Assembly (NCBI GenBank): GCA_016866415.1
Contig: VGML01000021.1
Coordinates: 1 to 17,551 of the forward strand
Length of the DNA stretch: 17,551 nt
Direction of reading: 5' to 3'
From: Bacteroidota bacterium
GTDB lineage: Bacteria > Bacteroidota > Bacteroidia > Flavobacteriales_D > Crocinitomicaceae
The notes beneath the pieces are model-generated. The model was not told where the DNA came from and ran no database searches. It was given only the letters and a program-made list of their open reading frames with translations. Both the position numbers and the translations under genes were made by a program. Of the stretch, positions 8,774 through 16,569 are shown one piece after another; position 1 is the stretch's first letter, and each line of letters opens with the position of its first letter.

Positions 8774-9619
8774 TTATTTGATTACGTTTGTTTTTAAAAG
8801 ATCCGTTAATTTCGAAAGAGGTATTTCAACCAATGGAGCTCCCGCTGAATAAGGCCCTATTTCATAGGAATTGTATACAAACACTACTTTTTTATCTGTA
8901 AAATAAAAATTATTATTTGATTCCAATCTTCCTTCAATAAACCAACCTGCATCTTGTAAATTTTCGTTTTGAGAAATTCCGATACTTTTTCTGAAATAGG
9001 AATCGACCAGCGCGTTCAATTTCTTTTCATTCGTGAAAAAATCTCCGATTCCCATTGTTTCTCCTGTTTTTTTATCAATCAAATAATGAATTTCATAACC
9101 ATTTCCGTGAGCTCCACCTGTGAATGAATAAGTGAATGTTTCCAAATGTGTGAATTCTGTTTTCGAATCATCAATGTGAATCGAATCCATTAACGACCAA
9201 GGCATATAATTTTCATCTACATGAGAAAAATTTACTTTAAATTCCGTTAAAATATCGGCAAAGTATTTTTTGGAAAGATTTGCTGTGATTTTTTCTACCT
9301 CAGTCTCTTCAAATTCATTTTGAATAGATTTTGAAATGAGTTCATTTACTGACTTGTAATAGATAGGCGACTTTTCATCCAAAGTGAAATATTCGAAATA
9401 AATACTTGAAGTTTCAGAATTTTCGCCTGCTGACAGCGTTTTTTCAACCTTACCTTTAATTATATCTGAATAGAATGATTTTTTGGGAATTTCATTTTTT
9501 AATGTATCATCATCTAATCTTTCGGTTGAGTTCGAAATATTTTCATTCGTTTTTTGTTCTCCACAAGAAACAAGGAAAATTAAAATTGAAAGAAGAAAAT
9601 AACTAATTGAATGTCTCAC
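8774..9619 (-). CDS. DUF3298-type lipoprotein (RsiV/PdaC-like C-terminal domain)
   Basis: The 281-residue lipoprotein starts with a short basic segment, a hydrophobic core (YFLLSILIFLVS) and a lipobox LVSC with the lipidated cysteine at C19. After a charged linker, the second half carries the DUF3298 hallmarks FTGGAHGNGYEIHYLIDKKTG and, near the C-terminus, YEIGPYSAGAP. This domain occurs in RsiV-type anti-sigma factors and in PdaC-like proteins, but here there is no cytoplasmic anti-sigma part and no deacetylase domain, so the role is unknown. The start is a GTG at 9617-9619, inside the end of lgt (17-bp overlap). No later start would keep the signal peptide, so translation is probably coupled to lgt. 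Confidence 0.88.
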   Translation of the reverse strand: MRHSISYFLLSILIFLVSCGEQKTNENISNSTERLDDDTLKNEIPKKSFYSDIIKGKVEKTLSAGENSETSSIYFEYFTLDEKSPIYYKSVNELISKSIQNEFEETEVEKITANLSKKYFADILTEFKVNFSHVDENYMPWSLMDSIHIDDSKTEFTHLETFTYSFTGGAHGNGYEIHYLIDKKTGETMGIGDFFTNEKKLNALVDSYFRKSIGISQNENLQDAGWFIEGRLESNNNFYFTDKKVVFVYNSYEIGPYSAGAPLVEIPLSKLTDLLKTNVIK

Positions 9620-10469
9620 TTTTTGATCGTTTCAAAGATTGATAAATCAATATTATTCCCCAAACAACTAAAGGAACACTTAATAGTTGACCGGTATTTA
9701 AAAACCAAACATCATCGCGAGCGGTTTGCCCTAATTTGATGAATTCAACAAGGAACCGAGCTCCAAAAATGAAAATTAAAAAACTTCCAAAAACGAATCC
9801 AGGCTGTTTCCATTTCTCTTTTTTCCAATAAAGAAATAGCAATACGAGAAAGGCAATGAAATAGCAAATCGCTTCGTAAAGTTGCGCTGGATGGCGAACC
9901 GGAATCATTTCCCAAGGACAATCGTATGGGTAGGCGCAATCGTGGTGTAAAAAACGAAAACCCCATGGAACAGTTGTAATATCACCAACCATCTCATGAT
10001 TTACCAAATTACCTAGTCGAATAAACGTTCCACCAATTGCAATTGGCGCTGAAATTCGATCTAAAATCCATATGTATGGCTTTTGAACAACTTTTTTGGA
10101 GAAAATGTAAAGCGAGATTAAAATAATTACTGCCGCGCCATGGCTGGCTAGGCCTCCTTCCCATATTTTGATAATATCTTCTGGATGCGAAAAATAACCT
10201 CTTTCAACCAAAAATCCATTTTCATATCGATCAAAATAGGGACCGTAAAACAAAACATGTCCCAATCGAGCTCCAATAATTGTCGCAATAACCATATAAG
10301 CAACAAGTTTATCAAGAACATCCTCCTTGATTCCTTCTTGCTTAAACATCCGTTTTACGACAAAATAACCCAGAACTAATCCTGAAACAAATAAAAGTCC
10401 ATACAGATTAGGGGTTCTCCATCCATCAATGATTTCGGAATCTACTGCCCAATTGATTGCTAAAAACAC
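9603..10469 (-). CDS. lgt: Prolipoprotein diacylglyceryl transferase
   Basis: This inner-membrane enzyme transfers diacylglyceryl from phosphatidylglycerol to the lipobox cysteine of prelipoproteins. The 288-residue protein has about seven hydrophobic segments and the family motifs GARLGHVLFY (66-75), EGGLASHG (104-111), the signature RLGNLVNHE (151-159) and HPAQLYE (193-199). The start is a GTG (10467-10469) placed 2 bp after the trhO stop. The next methionine (M41) would remove the first membrane segment, so the GTG is preferred. The 3' end overlaps the GTG start of a lipoprotein gene by 17 bp. The gene is the middle member of a trhO-lgt-lipoprotein operon. Confidence 0.96.
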   Translation of the reverse strand: MFLAINWAVDSEIIDGWRTPNLYGLLFVSGLVLGYFVVKRMFKQEGIKEDVLDKLVAYMVIATIIGARLGHVLFYGPYFDRYENGFLVERGYFSHPEDIIKIWEGGLASHGAAVIILISLYIFSKKVVQKPYIWILDRISAPIAIGGTFIRLGNLVNHEMVGDITTVPWGFRFLHHDCAYPYDCPWEMIPVRHPAQLYEAICYFIAFLVLLFLYWKKEKWKQPGFVFGSFLIFIFGARFLVEFIKLGQTARDDVWFLNTGQLLSVPLVVWGIILIYQSLKRSKSETFN

Positions 10470-10471
10470 GA

Positions 10472-11554
10472 TTAACTTTGAATTGATTGTTCAATCAAAG
10501 ATAGTGGTTTTTCGTTATTAGGTTTAAATTTTAGTTTTTCAGACCTTCCTTTTTTGAAAATCTTGTTGCTGTTGTTTAAACCTTTTCTTCGCTCTTTTTG
10601 CTCTGCTTCTGGTAAATGTATCATTTCCAAGCACTCATATGAGCAACAATTCTCCATTTCACTTTTACATTTGTCGCATTGGATGAAAAGCAAATGACAC
10701 GCATCGTTTAAACAATTGGTATGAACATCCGCAGGCGCTCCACATTGATGACAAACCGAGATAATATCTTCTGAAATTCTTTCTCCTCTTCGTTCATCGA
10801 AAACAAAATTTTTACCTATAAATTTATTTTCAAGTCCTTTTTCCTTGCAATCATTTGCATACTTTATAATGCCACCTTCCAATTGATGTACATTTTTAAA
10901 ACCTTTGTGTTTAAACCAAGCAGAAGCTTTCTCACAGCGAATACCACCGGTGCAATACATCACAATATTCTTGTCTTCGTTTCCTTTTAAATAGGTTTCC
11001 TCAATGAAAGGAAGTGATTCACGAAAGGTATCAACATCAGGTAAGATGGCACCTTTAAAATGGCCCACTTCCGATTCGTAATGATTTCTAAAGTCAATCA
11101 ATATTGTTTCTTCCGCATCAGTTAGCTTATTAAATTCTTCAGCATTTAAGTGAATTCCTTTGTCCGTAACATCGAAGGACTCATCGTTCAATCCATCAGC
11201 TAGAATTTTATCTCGAACCTTGATTTTCAATTTCAAAAAAGGAAATTCTGCTTCACTTTCGTCAACGGCAAAGTTTAAACGAATGCCTTTCAGAAAATCA
11301 ATTTCATACAATTCCTCCCGAAATTGAGCGAGATTTTTAGTTGGAACTGCAATTTGAGCGTTGATTCCTTCTTGAGCTACATAAGTCCGACCGACTACAT
11401 CTAATTTTGACCACATCAAGAAAAGGTGATCTCTAAATAACCGAGGATTGACAATCTTTGCGTATTGATAAAACGAGATGGTGACAAATTCATGGCCTAC
11501 CTCACGCAAATGCATTTCCAATTCCTCCTTATTTAATGTGTTCCACAGTTGCAT
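10472..11554 (-). CDS. trhO: tRNA uridine(34) hydroxylase, rhodanese-family (UPF0176/YceA)
   Basis: TrhO/YceA proteins carry out oxygen-dependent hydroxylation of uridine-34 in some tRNAs, a step toward cmo5U/mo5U wobble modification. The 360 residues show an N-terminal acylphosphatase-like domain (about 1-120, with FYQYAKIVNP and AQEGINAQIAVP) and a rhodanese domain (about 140-240). The rhodanese domain has DFRNHYESEVGHFKGA and the active-site loop CTGGIRCEKA, with C201 as the likely catalytic cysteine. The C-terminal part is Cys-rich (C268, C271, C281, C286, C293, C296, C303, C304, C308) and looks like a metal-binding cluster. The tail after about 315 is basic. It is the first gene of the operon with lgt (2-bp gap) and has a good promoter just upstream. 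Confidence 0.94.
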   Translation of the reverse strand: MQLWNTLNKEELEMHLREVGHEFVTISFYQYAKIVNPRLFRDHLFLMWSKLDVVGRTYVAQEGINAQIAVPTKNLAQFREELYEIDFLKGIRLNFAVDESEAEFPFLKLKIKVRDKILADGLNDESFDVTDKGIHLNAEEFNKLTDAEETILIDFRNHYESEVGHFKGAILPDVDTFRESLPFIEETYLKGNEDKNIVMYCTGGIRCEKASAWFKHKGFKNVHQLEGGIIKYANDCKEKGLENKFIGKNFVFDERRGERISEDIISVCHQCGAPADVHTNCLNDACHLLFIQCDKCKSEMENCCSYECLEMIHLPEAEQKERRKGLNNSNKIFKKGRSEKLKFKPNNEKPLSLIEQSIQS

Positions 11555-11582
11555 GCTATGTTGTTTAAATAATTAGGAACTA

Positions 11583-11614
11583 CAAAGTTAAAATTATTTG
11601 AAGTTTAAACCAAA
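11583..11614 (-). promoter_or_regulatory. Bacteroidota-type promoter of the trhO-lgt-lipoprotein operon
   Basis: On the minus strand TTTG (11611-11614) is followed after 20 bp by TAACTTTG (11583-11590), an exact match to TAnnTTTG. Both elements are at family spacing. The trhO ATG lies 28 bp further, giving a leader of about 20 nt. This is the best promoter match in the window. Confidence 0.65.
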
Positions 11615-11682
11615 TGTACATTCGGAAACCAGATTTTTGAATGAGATTTATTAAAAATACATTATTTTAGTGTCTTTTATCT

Positions 11683-13803
11683 ATGGTTCAGCAGCAGGCA
11701 AAAGCAATAAAGAAGGAACAAAAAACTGAAATCAAAACGTCATTGAAGTTTGAGGTTTTCAATTTTAAAAGTCGATTCTTTTGGATTTCAACAGCATTGG
11801 TTTTTGTTTTTTCATTTCTAATATATTCAAATACAATTAACCATGATTATGCCTTGGATGATACAGGCGCCATTCAACAAAATCTCAATGTTAAAAAAGG
11901 ACTACAGGGAATCCCAGACATATTAAAAATGGATTTATGGGAACAATCCGAGGTTCGCTTAGGGTATTATCGTCCATTGTCATTAATAACATTTGCTCTT
12001 GAGTATCATTTTTTTCAGTCTGCGCCTCATGTGTGCCATTTTAATAACGTACTACTTTTTGCCATTTCATGTGTAGTTCTTTTATTTGTTTTACAAGCTC
12101 TATTAGGAAATGTACATCAATTTATTCCTCTTGCGATTACAATACTTTTCGCAGCTCACCCCATTCATACTGAAGTTGTTGCGAACATTAAAAGTCGCGA
12201 TGAAATATTGAGCTTTCTCTTCGTGTTTTCGTCTATACTTTTTTTCATTTTTAACCTTCAAAAAAAGAAACCAATTTTTCTGATTATTTCATTCATTTGT
12301 GCCTATTTGGGAATGTTGTCAAAAGAAACTGCTTTGACCGGATTGTTAATGATTCCTATTATTTATTTCCTCTATTCAGAAGAAAAACTAAAAGTATTAA
12401 AGTTGTTTCCTGTCATTGCAGCAATTGGAATTTTCTTTCTTCAAAAAAGCATTTTTATTAAAAATGTGATGATTCCGGTTGATATTATTAATTATCCTTA
12501 CGACCAAGATTTCAAGTTGCCAACTTCAATTTATTTATTTGTTCTCGGTTTGAAATTGTTGATTATACCGATCAATTTGAGATATGACTATTCGTATAAC
12601 CTCATTCCTGCTGTCGATTTTAATAACCCAATGACTTTTTTAGGCGTGATAATTTTAATAGGTGGAGGAGTATTTACACTAAATCGTTTATTGAAAAAGT
12701 CCATACTAGCAGTTCCTTTATCGATGTATTTTTTTGCAATAGCACCTGGTTTTGCATTTACCTTTTTAAGAGGAGGGATTTTTGCGGAACGATTTCTTTA
12801 CAGCGCTGCTTTGGGTTTTCTTATGTTTTTAATATTAATTCTTTTCAATATTTTGAAGCGATGGTCTGATCAAGTGAAAAACATTCAACTATTCGGAATA
12901 GGTGCTTTTACGATTCTATTGACAAGCATGTATTCTACTAAAACGTTCACGAGAAATTTCGTTTGGAGAGATAATTACACCTTATTCTCAACGGATATCA
13001 AAACGGGCGAAAATAGCGCTCAGAATCAACGTCATTTTGCTGAACAGACCTTAGTAAAGGCCATGGAAGAAAAAGATTCAACTCGAAAAATTGAATTGGC
13101 AAACGTTTCCTTAAAAGCATTTGAAAAATCTTACACCATGCATCCCAGGTTTGCTGAAAGTTATATGAAAACAGCAGTAATTTATCAATTGATATTAAAC
13201 AAACCGGATACGGCCATATATTTTTATCGAAAAACAATCGAATGTGAACCAACAAAAATTTTACAAGCTGAGGCATTTTACAATTTAGGAACGGTATATC
13301 AAAACAACAAAGCGAATTTGGTTTATGCGTCTTATTGTTACAATCAATCGTTGAATTTTAAATCTGATTACGCTCCTGCAATATCCGCGACTGAAGCATT
13401 GAAAAAAATGGGAATCAATACGCTTTTAGAACCCACAGGTAATTCGTTCGATGAGAACTCAGCCAATCGAGATGCCAATTATTATTTTAATCTAGGATAC
13501 AAAAGGGCTTCAGAAGGAAAATACAAAGATGCAATTGTTGCTTTTCAAGAGGCACTAAACATGAACCCGAATAACATTGATGCCTTGTTAAACCTTGGTA
13601 ATTGTCATGGAATGTTAGGGAATTATCAAAAATCAATCGAATATAATGATAAAATAATTTCTTTGAATCCCAATGAGGAAAGGGCTTATCGAAATAATGC
13701 GATCAATTATGAGAAATTAGGGAATTTAGAACTATCCAAACAATTTTTGGATAAAGCGAATGCCTTGAATTCGAAGGTAAATCTACCTCAAAAGAATCCT
13801 TAA
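11683..13803 (+). CDS. TMTC-like GT-C family membrane protein with DUF1736-like region and TPR repeats
   Basis: The 706-residue protein has a basic cytoplasmic N-terminus (1-30), about ten membrane segments (about 33-420) and a soluble TPR tail (about 450-700). The membrane part has the layout of eukaryotic TMTC protein O-mannosyltransferases. There is an acidic pair in the first outer loop (YALDD, D59-D60), then YYRPLSLITFALEY (95-108) and HFNNVLLF (119-126), then AAHPIHTEVVANI (157-169), SKET (213-216), a DUF1736-like stretch with LRYDYSYNLIP (299-309), AERFLYSAALG (368-378) and RNFVW (424-428). TPR-like units are clearest at about 600-690 (YKDAIVAFQEALNMNPNN, then ALLNLGNCHGMLGNYQKSIEY). 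A glycosyltransferase role using a lipid-linked sugar is inferred from family resemblance and the DD pair; donor and target are unknown. The gene is monocistronic between divergent trhO and convergent dapD. Confidence 0.88.
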   Translation: MVQQQAKAIKKEQKTEIKTSLKFEVFNFKSRFFWISTALVFVFSFLIYSNTINHDYALDDTGAIQQNLNVKKGLQGIPDILKMDLWEQSEVRLGYYRPLSLITFALEYHFFQSAPHVCHFNNVLLFAISCVVLLFVLQALLGNVHQFIPLAITILFAAHPIHTEVVANIKSRDEILSFLFVFSSILFFIFNLQKKKPIFLIISFICAYLGMLSKETALTGLLMIPIIYFLYSEEKLKVLKLFPVIAAIGIFFLQKSIFIKNVMIPVDIINYPYDQDFKLPTSIYLFVLGLKLLIIPINLRYDYSYNLIPAVDFNNPMTFLGVIILIGGGVFTLNRLLKKSILAVPLSMYFFAIAPGFAFTFLRGGIFAERFLYSAALGFLMFLILILFNILKRWSDQVKNIQLFGIGAFTILLTSMYSTKTFTRNFVWRDNYTLFSTDIKTGENSAQNQRHFAEQTLVKAMEEKDSTRKIELANVSLKAFEKSYTMHPRFAESYMKTAVIYQLILNKPDTAIYFYRKTIECEPTKILQAEAFYNLGTVYQNNKANLVYASYCYNQSLNFKSDYAPAISATEALKKMGINTLLEPTGNSFDENSANRDANYYFNLGYKRASEGKYKDAIVAFQEALNMNPNNIDALLNLGNCHGMLGNYQKSIEYNDKIISLNPNEERAYRNNAINYEKLGNLELSKQFLDKANALNSKVNLPQKNP

Positions 13804-13908
13804 TTAGTTGTTTCCTTAACCGTTCGTCAACTCGGTATTCAATAATCTTTCATAGCGAAGCAAATCTGCCAATTTGCAATCTGTTATTTTGTAATCCGAA
13901 AATAAACC

Positions 13909-14718
13909 TCAAACGGCCACACTATGCTCTCGCAACGCCTCGTTCAAAGACGTTTTTAAATCAGTTGATGCTTTTCTTTTTCCAATAATTAAAGCACATG
14001 GCACTTGAAAATTTCCAGCAGGAAACGTTTTTGTGTAAGATCCAGGAATCACTACGCTACGTTCAGGAACATATCCCCTGATTTCAATGGGTTCATTTCC
14101 AGTTACATCGATGATTTTAGTTGATTTAGTCAAAACCACATTTGCTCCTAAAACAGCTTCTTTACCCACACGAACGCCTTCCACAACAATGCAGCGTGAA
14201 CCAATAAATGCATCATCTTCAATAATTACCGGAGCCGCTTGCAAGGGTTCTAAAACTCCTCCAATTCCAACTCCACCGCTGAGATGAACGTTCTTACCGA
14301 TTTGCGCACAGCTTCCAACCGTCGCCCACGTATCGACCATAGTTCCAGAATCTACATAGGCACCTATGTTCACATATGAAGGCATCATAATAACACCTGG
14401 AGCCACATACGCGCCATAGCGTGCAATCGCATGCGGAACAACGCGCACACCCAATTCTTTATAATTGCGTTTCAAAGCCATTTTATCGTGAAATTCAAAG
14501 GGTCCCACCTCAATTGTTTCCATCTGACGAATAGGAAAATACATCACGACTGCTTTTTTAACCCACTCATTTACCTGCCATTCACCGTTTTCGAGAGGTT
14601 CAGCAACACGCAATCTGCCTTTGTCAATGTCTTCGATGACTTCTTCAATTGCCTTGATTATTTCGGAAGATTGTAATAATGATCTATCTTCCCATGCTTT
14701 TTCAATGATTTCTTTCAT
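13909..14718 (-). CDS. dapD: 2,3,4,5-tetrahydropyridine-2,6-dicarboxylate N-succinyltransferase
   Basis: DapD uses succinyl-CoA to succinylate tetrahydrodipicolinate in the diaminopimelate/lysine pathway, supplying peptidoglycan precursors. With the ATG at 14716-14718 the protein has 269 residues, close to the usual length of about 270. It begins KEIIEKAWEDR as expected. The alpha-helical N-domain is followed by the left-handed beta-helix hexapeptide region, including RYGAYVAPGVIMMPSYVNIG, YVDSGTMVDTWATVGSCAQI, HLSGGVGIGGVLEP and IEDDAFIGSRCIVVEGV. The C-terminal strand FQVPCALIIGKR is also present. An upstream in-frame GTG (14761-14763) would add 15 residues with no family support, and a possible promoter lies inside that extension, so the ATG is chosen. 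The gene is divergent from the MFS gene and convergent with the TMTC-like gene. Confidence 0.96.
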   Translation of the reverse strand: MKEIIEKAWEDRSLLQSSEIIKAIEEVIEDIDKGRLRVAEPLENGEWQVNEWVKKAVVMYFPIRQMETIEVGPFEFHDKMALKRNYKELGVRVVPHAIARYGAYVAPGVIMMPSYVNIGAYVDSGTMVDTWATVGSCAQIGKNVHLSGGVGIGGVLEPLQAAPVIIEDDAFIGSRCIVVEGVRVGKEAVLGANVVLTKSTKIIDVTGNEPIEIRGYVPERSVVIPGSYTKTFPAGNFQVPCALIIGKRKASTDLKTSLNEALREHSVAV

Positions 14719-14724
14719 AAAATT

Positions 14725-14732
14725 CAAAATTA
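14725..14732 (-). promoter_or_regulatory. Possible -7 element for dapD
   Basis: The minus strand reads TAATTTTG, matching TAnnTTTG, only 6 bp before the chosen dapD ATG. If it is used, the mRNA would be nearly leaderless. The -33 position, about 18-22 bp upstream, has TTTTA and no clear TTTG. In DNA this AT-rich a chance match is quite possible. Confidence 0.3.
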
Positions 14733-14805
14733 TCAATGATTTAATTTTTGTAAAACTACTCACAAACCGATAAAAAACTAACTTTATCTTAGTGAATACA
14801 GGAAA

Positions 14806-16050
14806 ATGGTGGAAAAATTTGAAAATGATAATACAATGAAAGGTGCGAAGAGCATCTTAATTGTTTTGACTGTCATTAATCTATTCAATTATATTGACAG
14901 ATATATTTTATCGGCTGTTTTAGAACCTTTGAAGTCTGATTTAAAAATTACGGATGATGGTGATTTAGGACGACTGGCTACAGCATTTATGCTAGGTTAT
15001 TTTTTAACATCTCCTATTTTTGGGTATCTGGGAGATAGGCTTTCTCGAAAAAAGTTAATGGTAATAGGCATTATCGGATGGAGTTTGGGAACATGCTTAA
15101 CAGGTATAGCACAAGCATTTTCACTTATGATTTTTTGCAGAGTTCTTGTTGGTTTGGGAGAGGCAAGTTTTGGTGCAATTAGCCCTGCTGTAATTTCTGA
15201 TGCCTATGATGTTAAAAGAAGAAATAGCGCCTTGACCATTTTTTATTTGGCTGTTCCACTTGGTGCGGCAATTGGTTTTACGTTAGGTGGATTGATTGCT
15301 TCTACGTTAGGATGGAGACAGGCATTTATTTTTGCTGGATTGCCCGGATTTGTTTTGGCACTGATTTTATACTTTGTACCTGAACCCATCCGTGGACAAA
15401 GCGATGGCGTCGTTGAGTCCAAGAAATTAGATTTGAAAACAATACTCGGTTTATTTAAGAATAATGAATACTTGTTGGCTGTTGGCGGCTATATATTTTA
15501 CACATTCTCAATGGGTGCATTTTCATTCTGGGGTCCGACATTCCTCACAAGAGTGCATGAATTAAATGTAAAACAATCCTCAATGTTTTTTGGCACAGCA
15601 TTAGTTGTAACTGGAATTTTGGGCACATTGATTGGTGGATACATCGCGAATAAATGGCAAGAGTCAAGTAATGGTGGATATGCAAAGCTTTTAAGTATTT
15701 CTGTTTTAATCGCGGTACCTTTTTCTTTTTTTGCATTTATAACGAAGGATATTACACTAAGTTTGGTTTCAATTTCAATCGCCTTGTTGTTTCTATTCAT
15801 GTGCACTGGACCGATAAATACTGTAATCATGAATGTTGTGCCTACTTTTACTAGATCAACAGCAATGGCAATTGCAATTTTTTCAATTCACGCATTTGGG
15901 GATTTATGGTCTCCTGAAATTATAGGCAGAACTTCCGACATACTTGGAAATTTGAGTTCAGCAATGTTGATATTACCTAGCTCATTTATCTTAGCAGGAA
16001 TAATTTGGTTTTTGCTCTATCGCAAACAAAACATGACAAATAAGAATTAG
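14806..16050 (+). CDS. Spinster-like major facilitator superfamily transporter
   Basis: The 414-residue, 12-TM MFS protein has the features of the Spinster (SPNS) branch: NYIDRY in TM1 (28-33, acidic D31 and R32), motif A GYLGDRLSRKK (73-83) between TM2 and TM3, and RVLVGLGEASFGAISPAVISD in TM4 (112-132, GEAS). Further downstream are FYLAVPLGAAIGFTLGG in TM5 (146-162), GWRQAF (169-174) and PEPIRG (192-197). Spinster relatives transport sphingosine-1-phosphate or lysophospholipids in animals; bacterial substrates are largely unknown, so lipid transport is inference. Two starts are possible: the ATG at 14806, preceded by an AGGA-like sequence at about 5 bp, or the ATG at 14836. The first is taken. 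It is divergent from dapD across an 87-bp gap and stands alone on its strand. Confidence 0.9.
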   Translation: MVEKFENDNTMKGAKSILIVLTVINLFNYIDRYILSAVLEPLKSDLKITDDGDLGRLATAFMLGYFLTSPIFGYLGDRLSRKKLMVIGIIGWSLGTCLTGIAQAFSLMIFCRVLVGLGEASFGAISPAVISDAYDVKRRNSALTIFYLAVPLGAAIGFTLGGLIASTLGWRQAFIFAGLPGFVLALILYFVPEPIRGQSDGVVESKKLDLKTILGLFKNNEYLLAVGGYIFYTFSMGAFSFWGPTFLTRVHELNVKQSSMFFGTALVVTGILGTLIGGYIANKWQESSNGGYAKLLSISVLIAVPFSFFAFITKDITLSLVSISIALLFLFMCTGPINTVIMNVVPTFTRSTAMAIAIFSIHAFGDLWSPEIIGRTSDILGNLSSAMLILPSSFILAGIIWFLLYRKQNMTNKN

Positions 16051-16134
16051 ATACTTTCAAAAATTCGAGCTAAATTCCGATTATGAGCGCTTTTCACGAC
16101 GAATTTTATCCTTCTTGATATTTACTAACAATAA
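16051..16134. other. Intergenic region after the MFS gene with an inverted repeat
   Basis: AAAATTCG (16060-16067) and its exact complement CGAATTTT (16100-16107) flank a 32-nt loop. It could be a weak bidirectional transcript end between the MFS gene and the broken gene facing it. There is no U-tract, and the long loop makes a classical terminator unlikely. I see nothing else here. Confidence 0.3.
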
Positions 16135-16564
16135 TTAAGACAAAGACTTGCAATACGCAATAGCATCATCATCAATTTTATCACTTTCTTCTTGACTAAA
16201 GAGTTCTATGAAATGTTCATGTAGCTCTCCTAATTGCAGAAAACATAAAACTAAATGGACTTTTAAATATTCTTCTTTTTAATTAATTTGAATTAATTTC
16301 TCTTCTTAATGCGAAAAATTTATTTGGATTGTTTCTTTCCAAACCAATAGAGATCGCATAGGAAAATTTCCCGCCCAATCAGCCTGATCTTTTAGAGAAA
16401 TTTCGAAAATGTTAGGTCCACTTTCTTTAGTTCATTTGTTAGTTCATCCGTCCTAATAGAGGGGTCAATTATTTTACAAAAATATTCAAATGCCTCTGTA
16501 TTAGTACTAGTAACCGAACCACCCAGTATTTCTATCTTGTTTTGTTTTTCTGATCAATCTGCAT
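16135..16564 (-). pseudogene. Frameshifted remnant of an unrecognised small protein gene
   Basis: Reading the minus strand, protein-like sequence continues across this gap but switches frame. Piece 1 (after a possible ATG at 16562-16564, MQIDQKNK) breaks at once and moves to a frame open over 16395-16553, containing KIEILGGSV and EAFEYFCKIIDP. Piece 2, near 16419-16373, reads GPNIFEISLKDQADWAG. Piece 3 (16286-16372) reads KFSYAISIGLERNNPNKFF and ends at TAA 16283-16285. Piece 4 (16138-16278) has 47 codons including LGELHEHFIELFSQ and ends at TAA 16135-16137. Pieces 1 to 2 and 2 to 3 each fit loss of one base; an early shift follows MQIDQK, and the last step needs a further indel. The intact protein would have been about 140-150 residues. 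I do not recognise the family. It lies 5 bp after the stop of the Mpo1-like gene, as a last gene of that operon would. Confidence 0.75.
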
Positions 16565-16569
16565 TACAA

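Noticed and set aside
11663..11670. TATTTTAG as a promoter -7 element for the TMTC-like gene
   Set aside because: One mismatch to TAnnTTTG, and the nearest TTTG is about 23 bp upstream; not distinguishable from AT-rich background.
13860..13877. Small hairpin GCAAAT-ctgcca-ATTTGC as a terminator between the TMTC-like gene and dapD
   Set aside because: Only 6 bp of AT-rich stem and no T-tract on either side; too weak to call.
14719..14763. Extension of dapD to an upstream GTG
   Set aside because: The added 15 residues are not like DapD N-termini, and the downstream ATG gives the normal start KEIIEKAWEDR.
14779..14786. TAACTTTA as a -7 element for the MFS gene
   Set aside because: It lacks the final G and no TTTG lies at the right distance.
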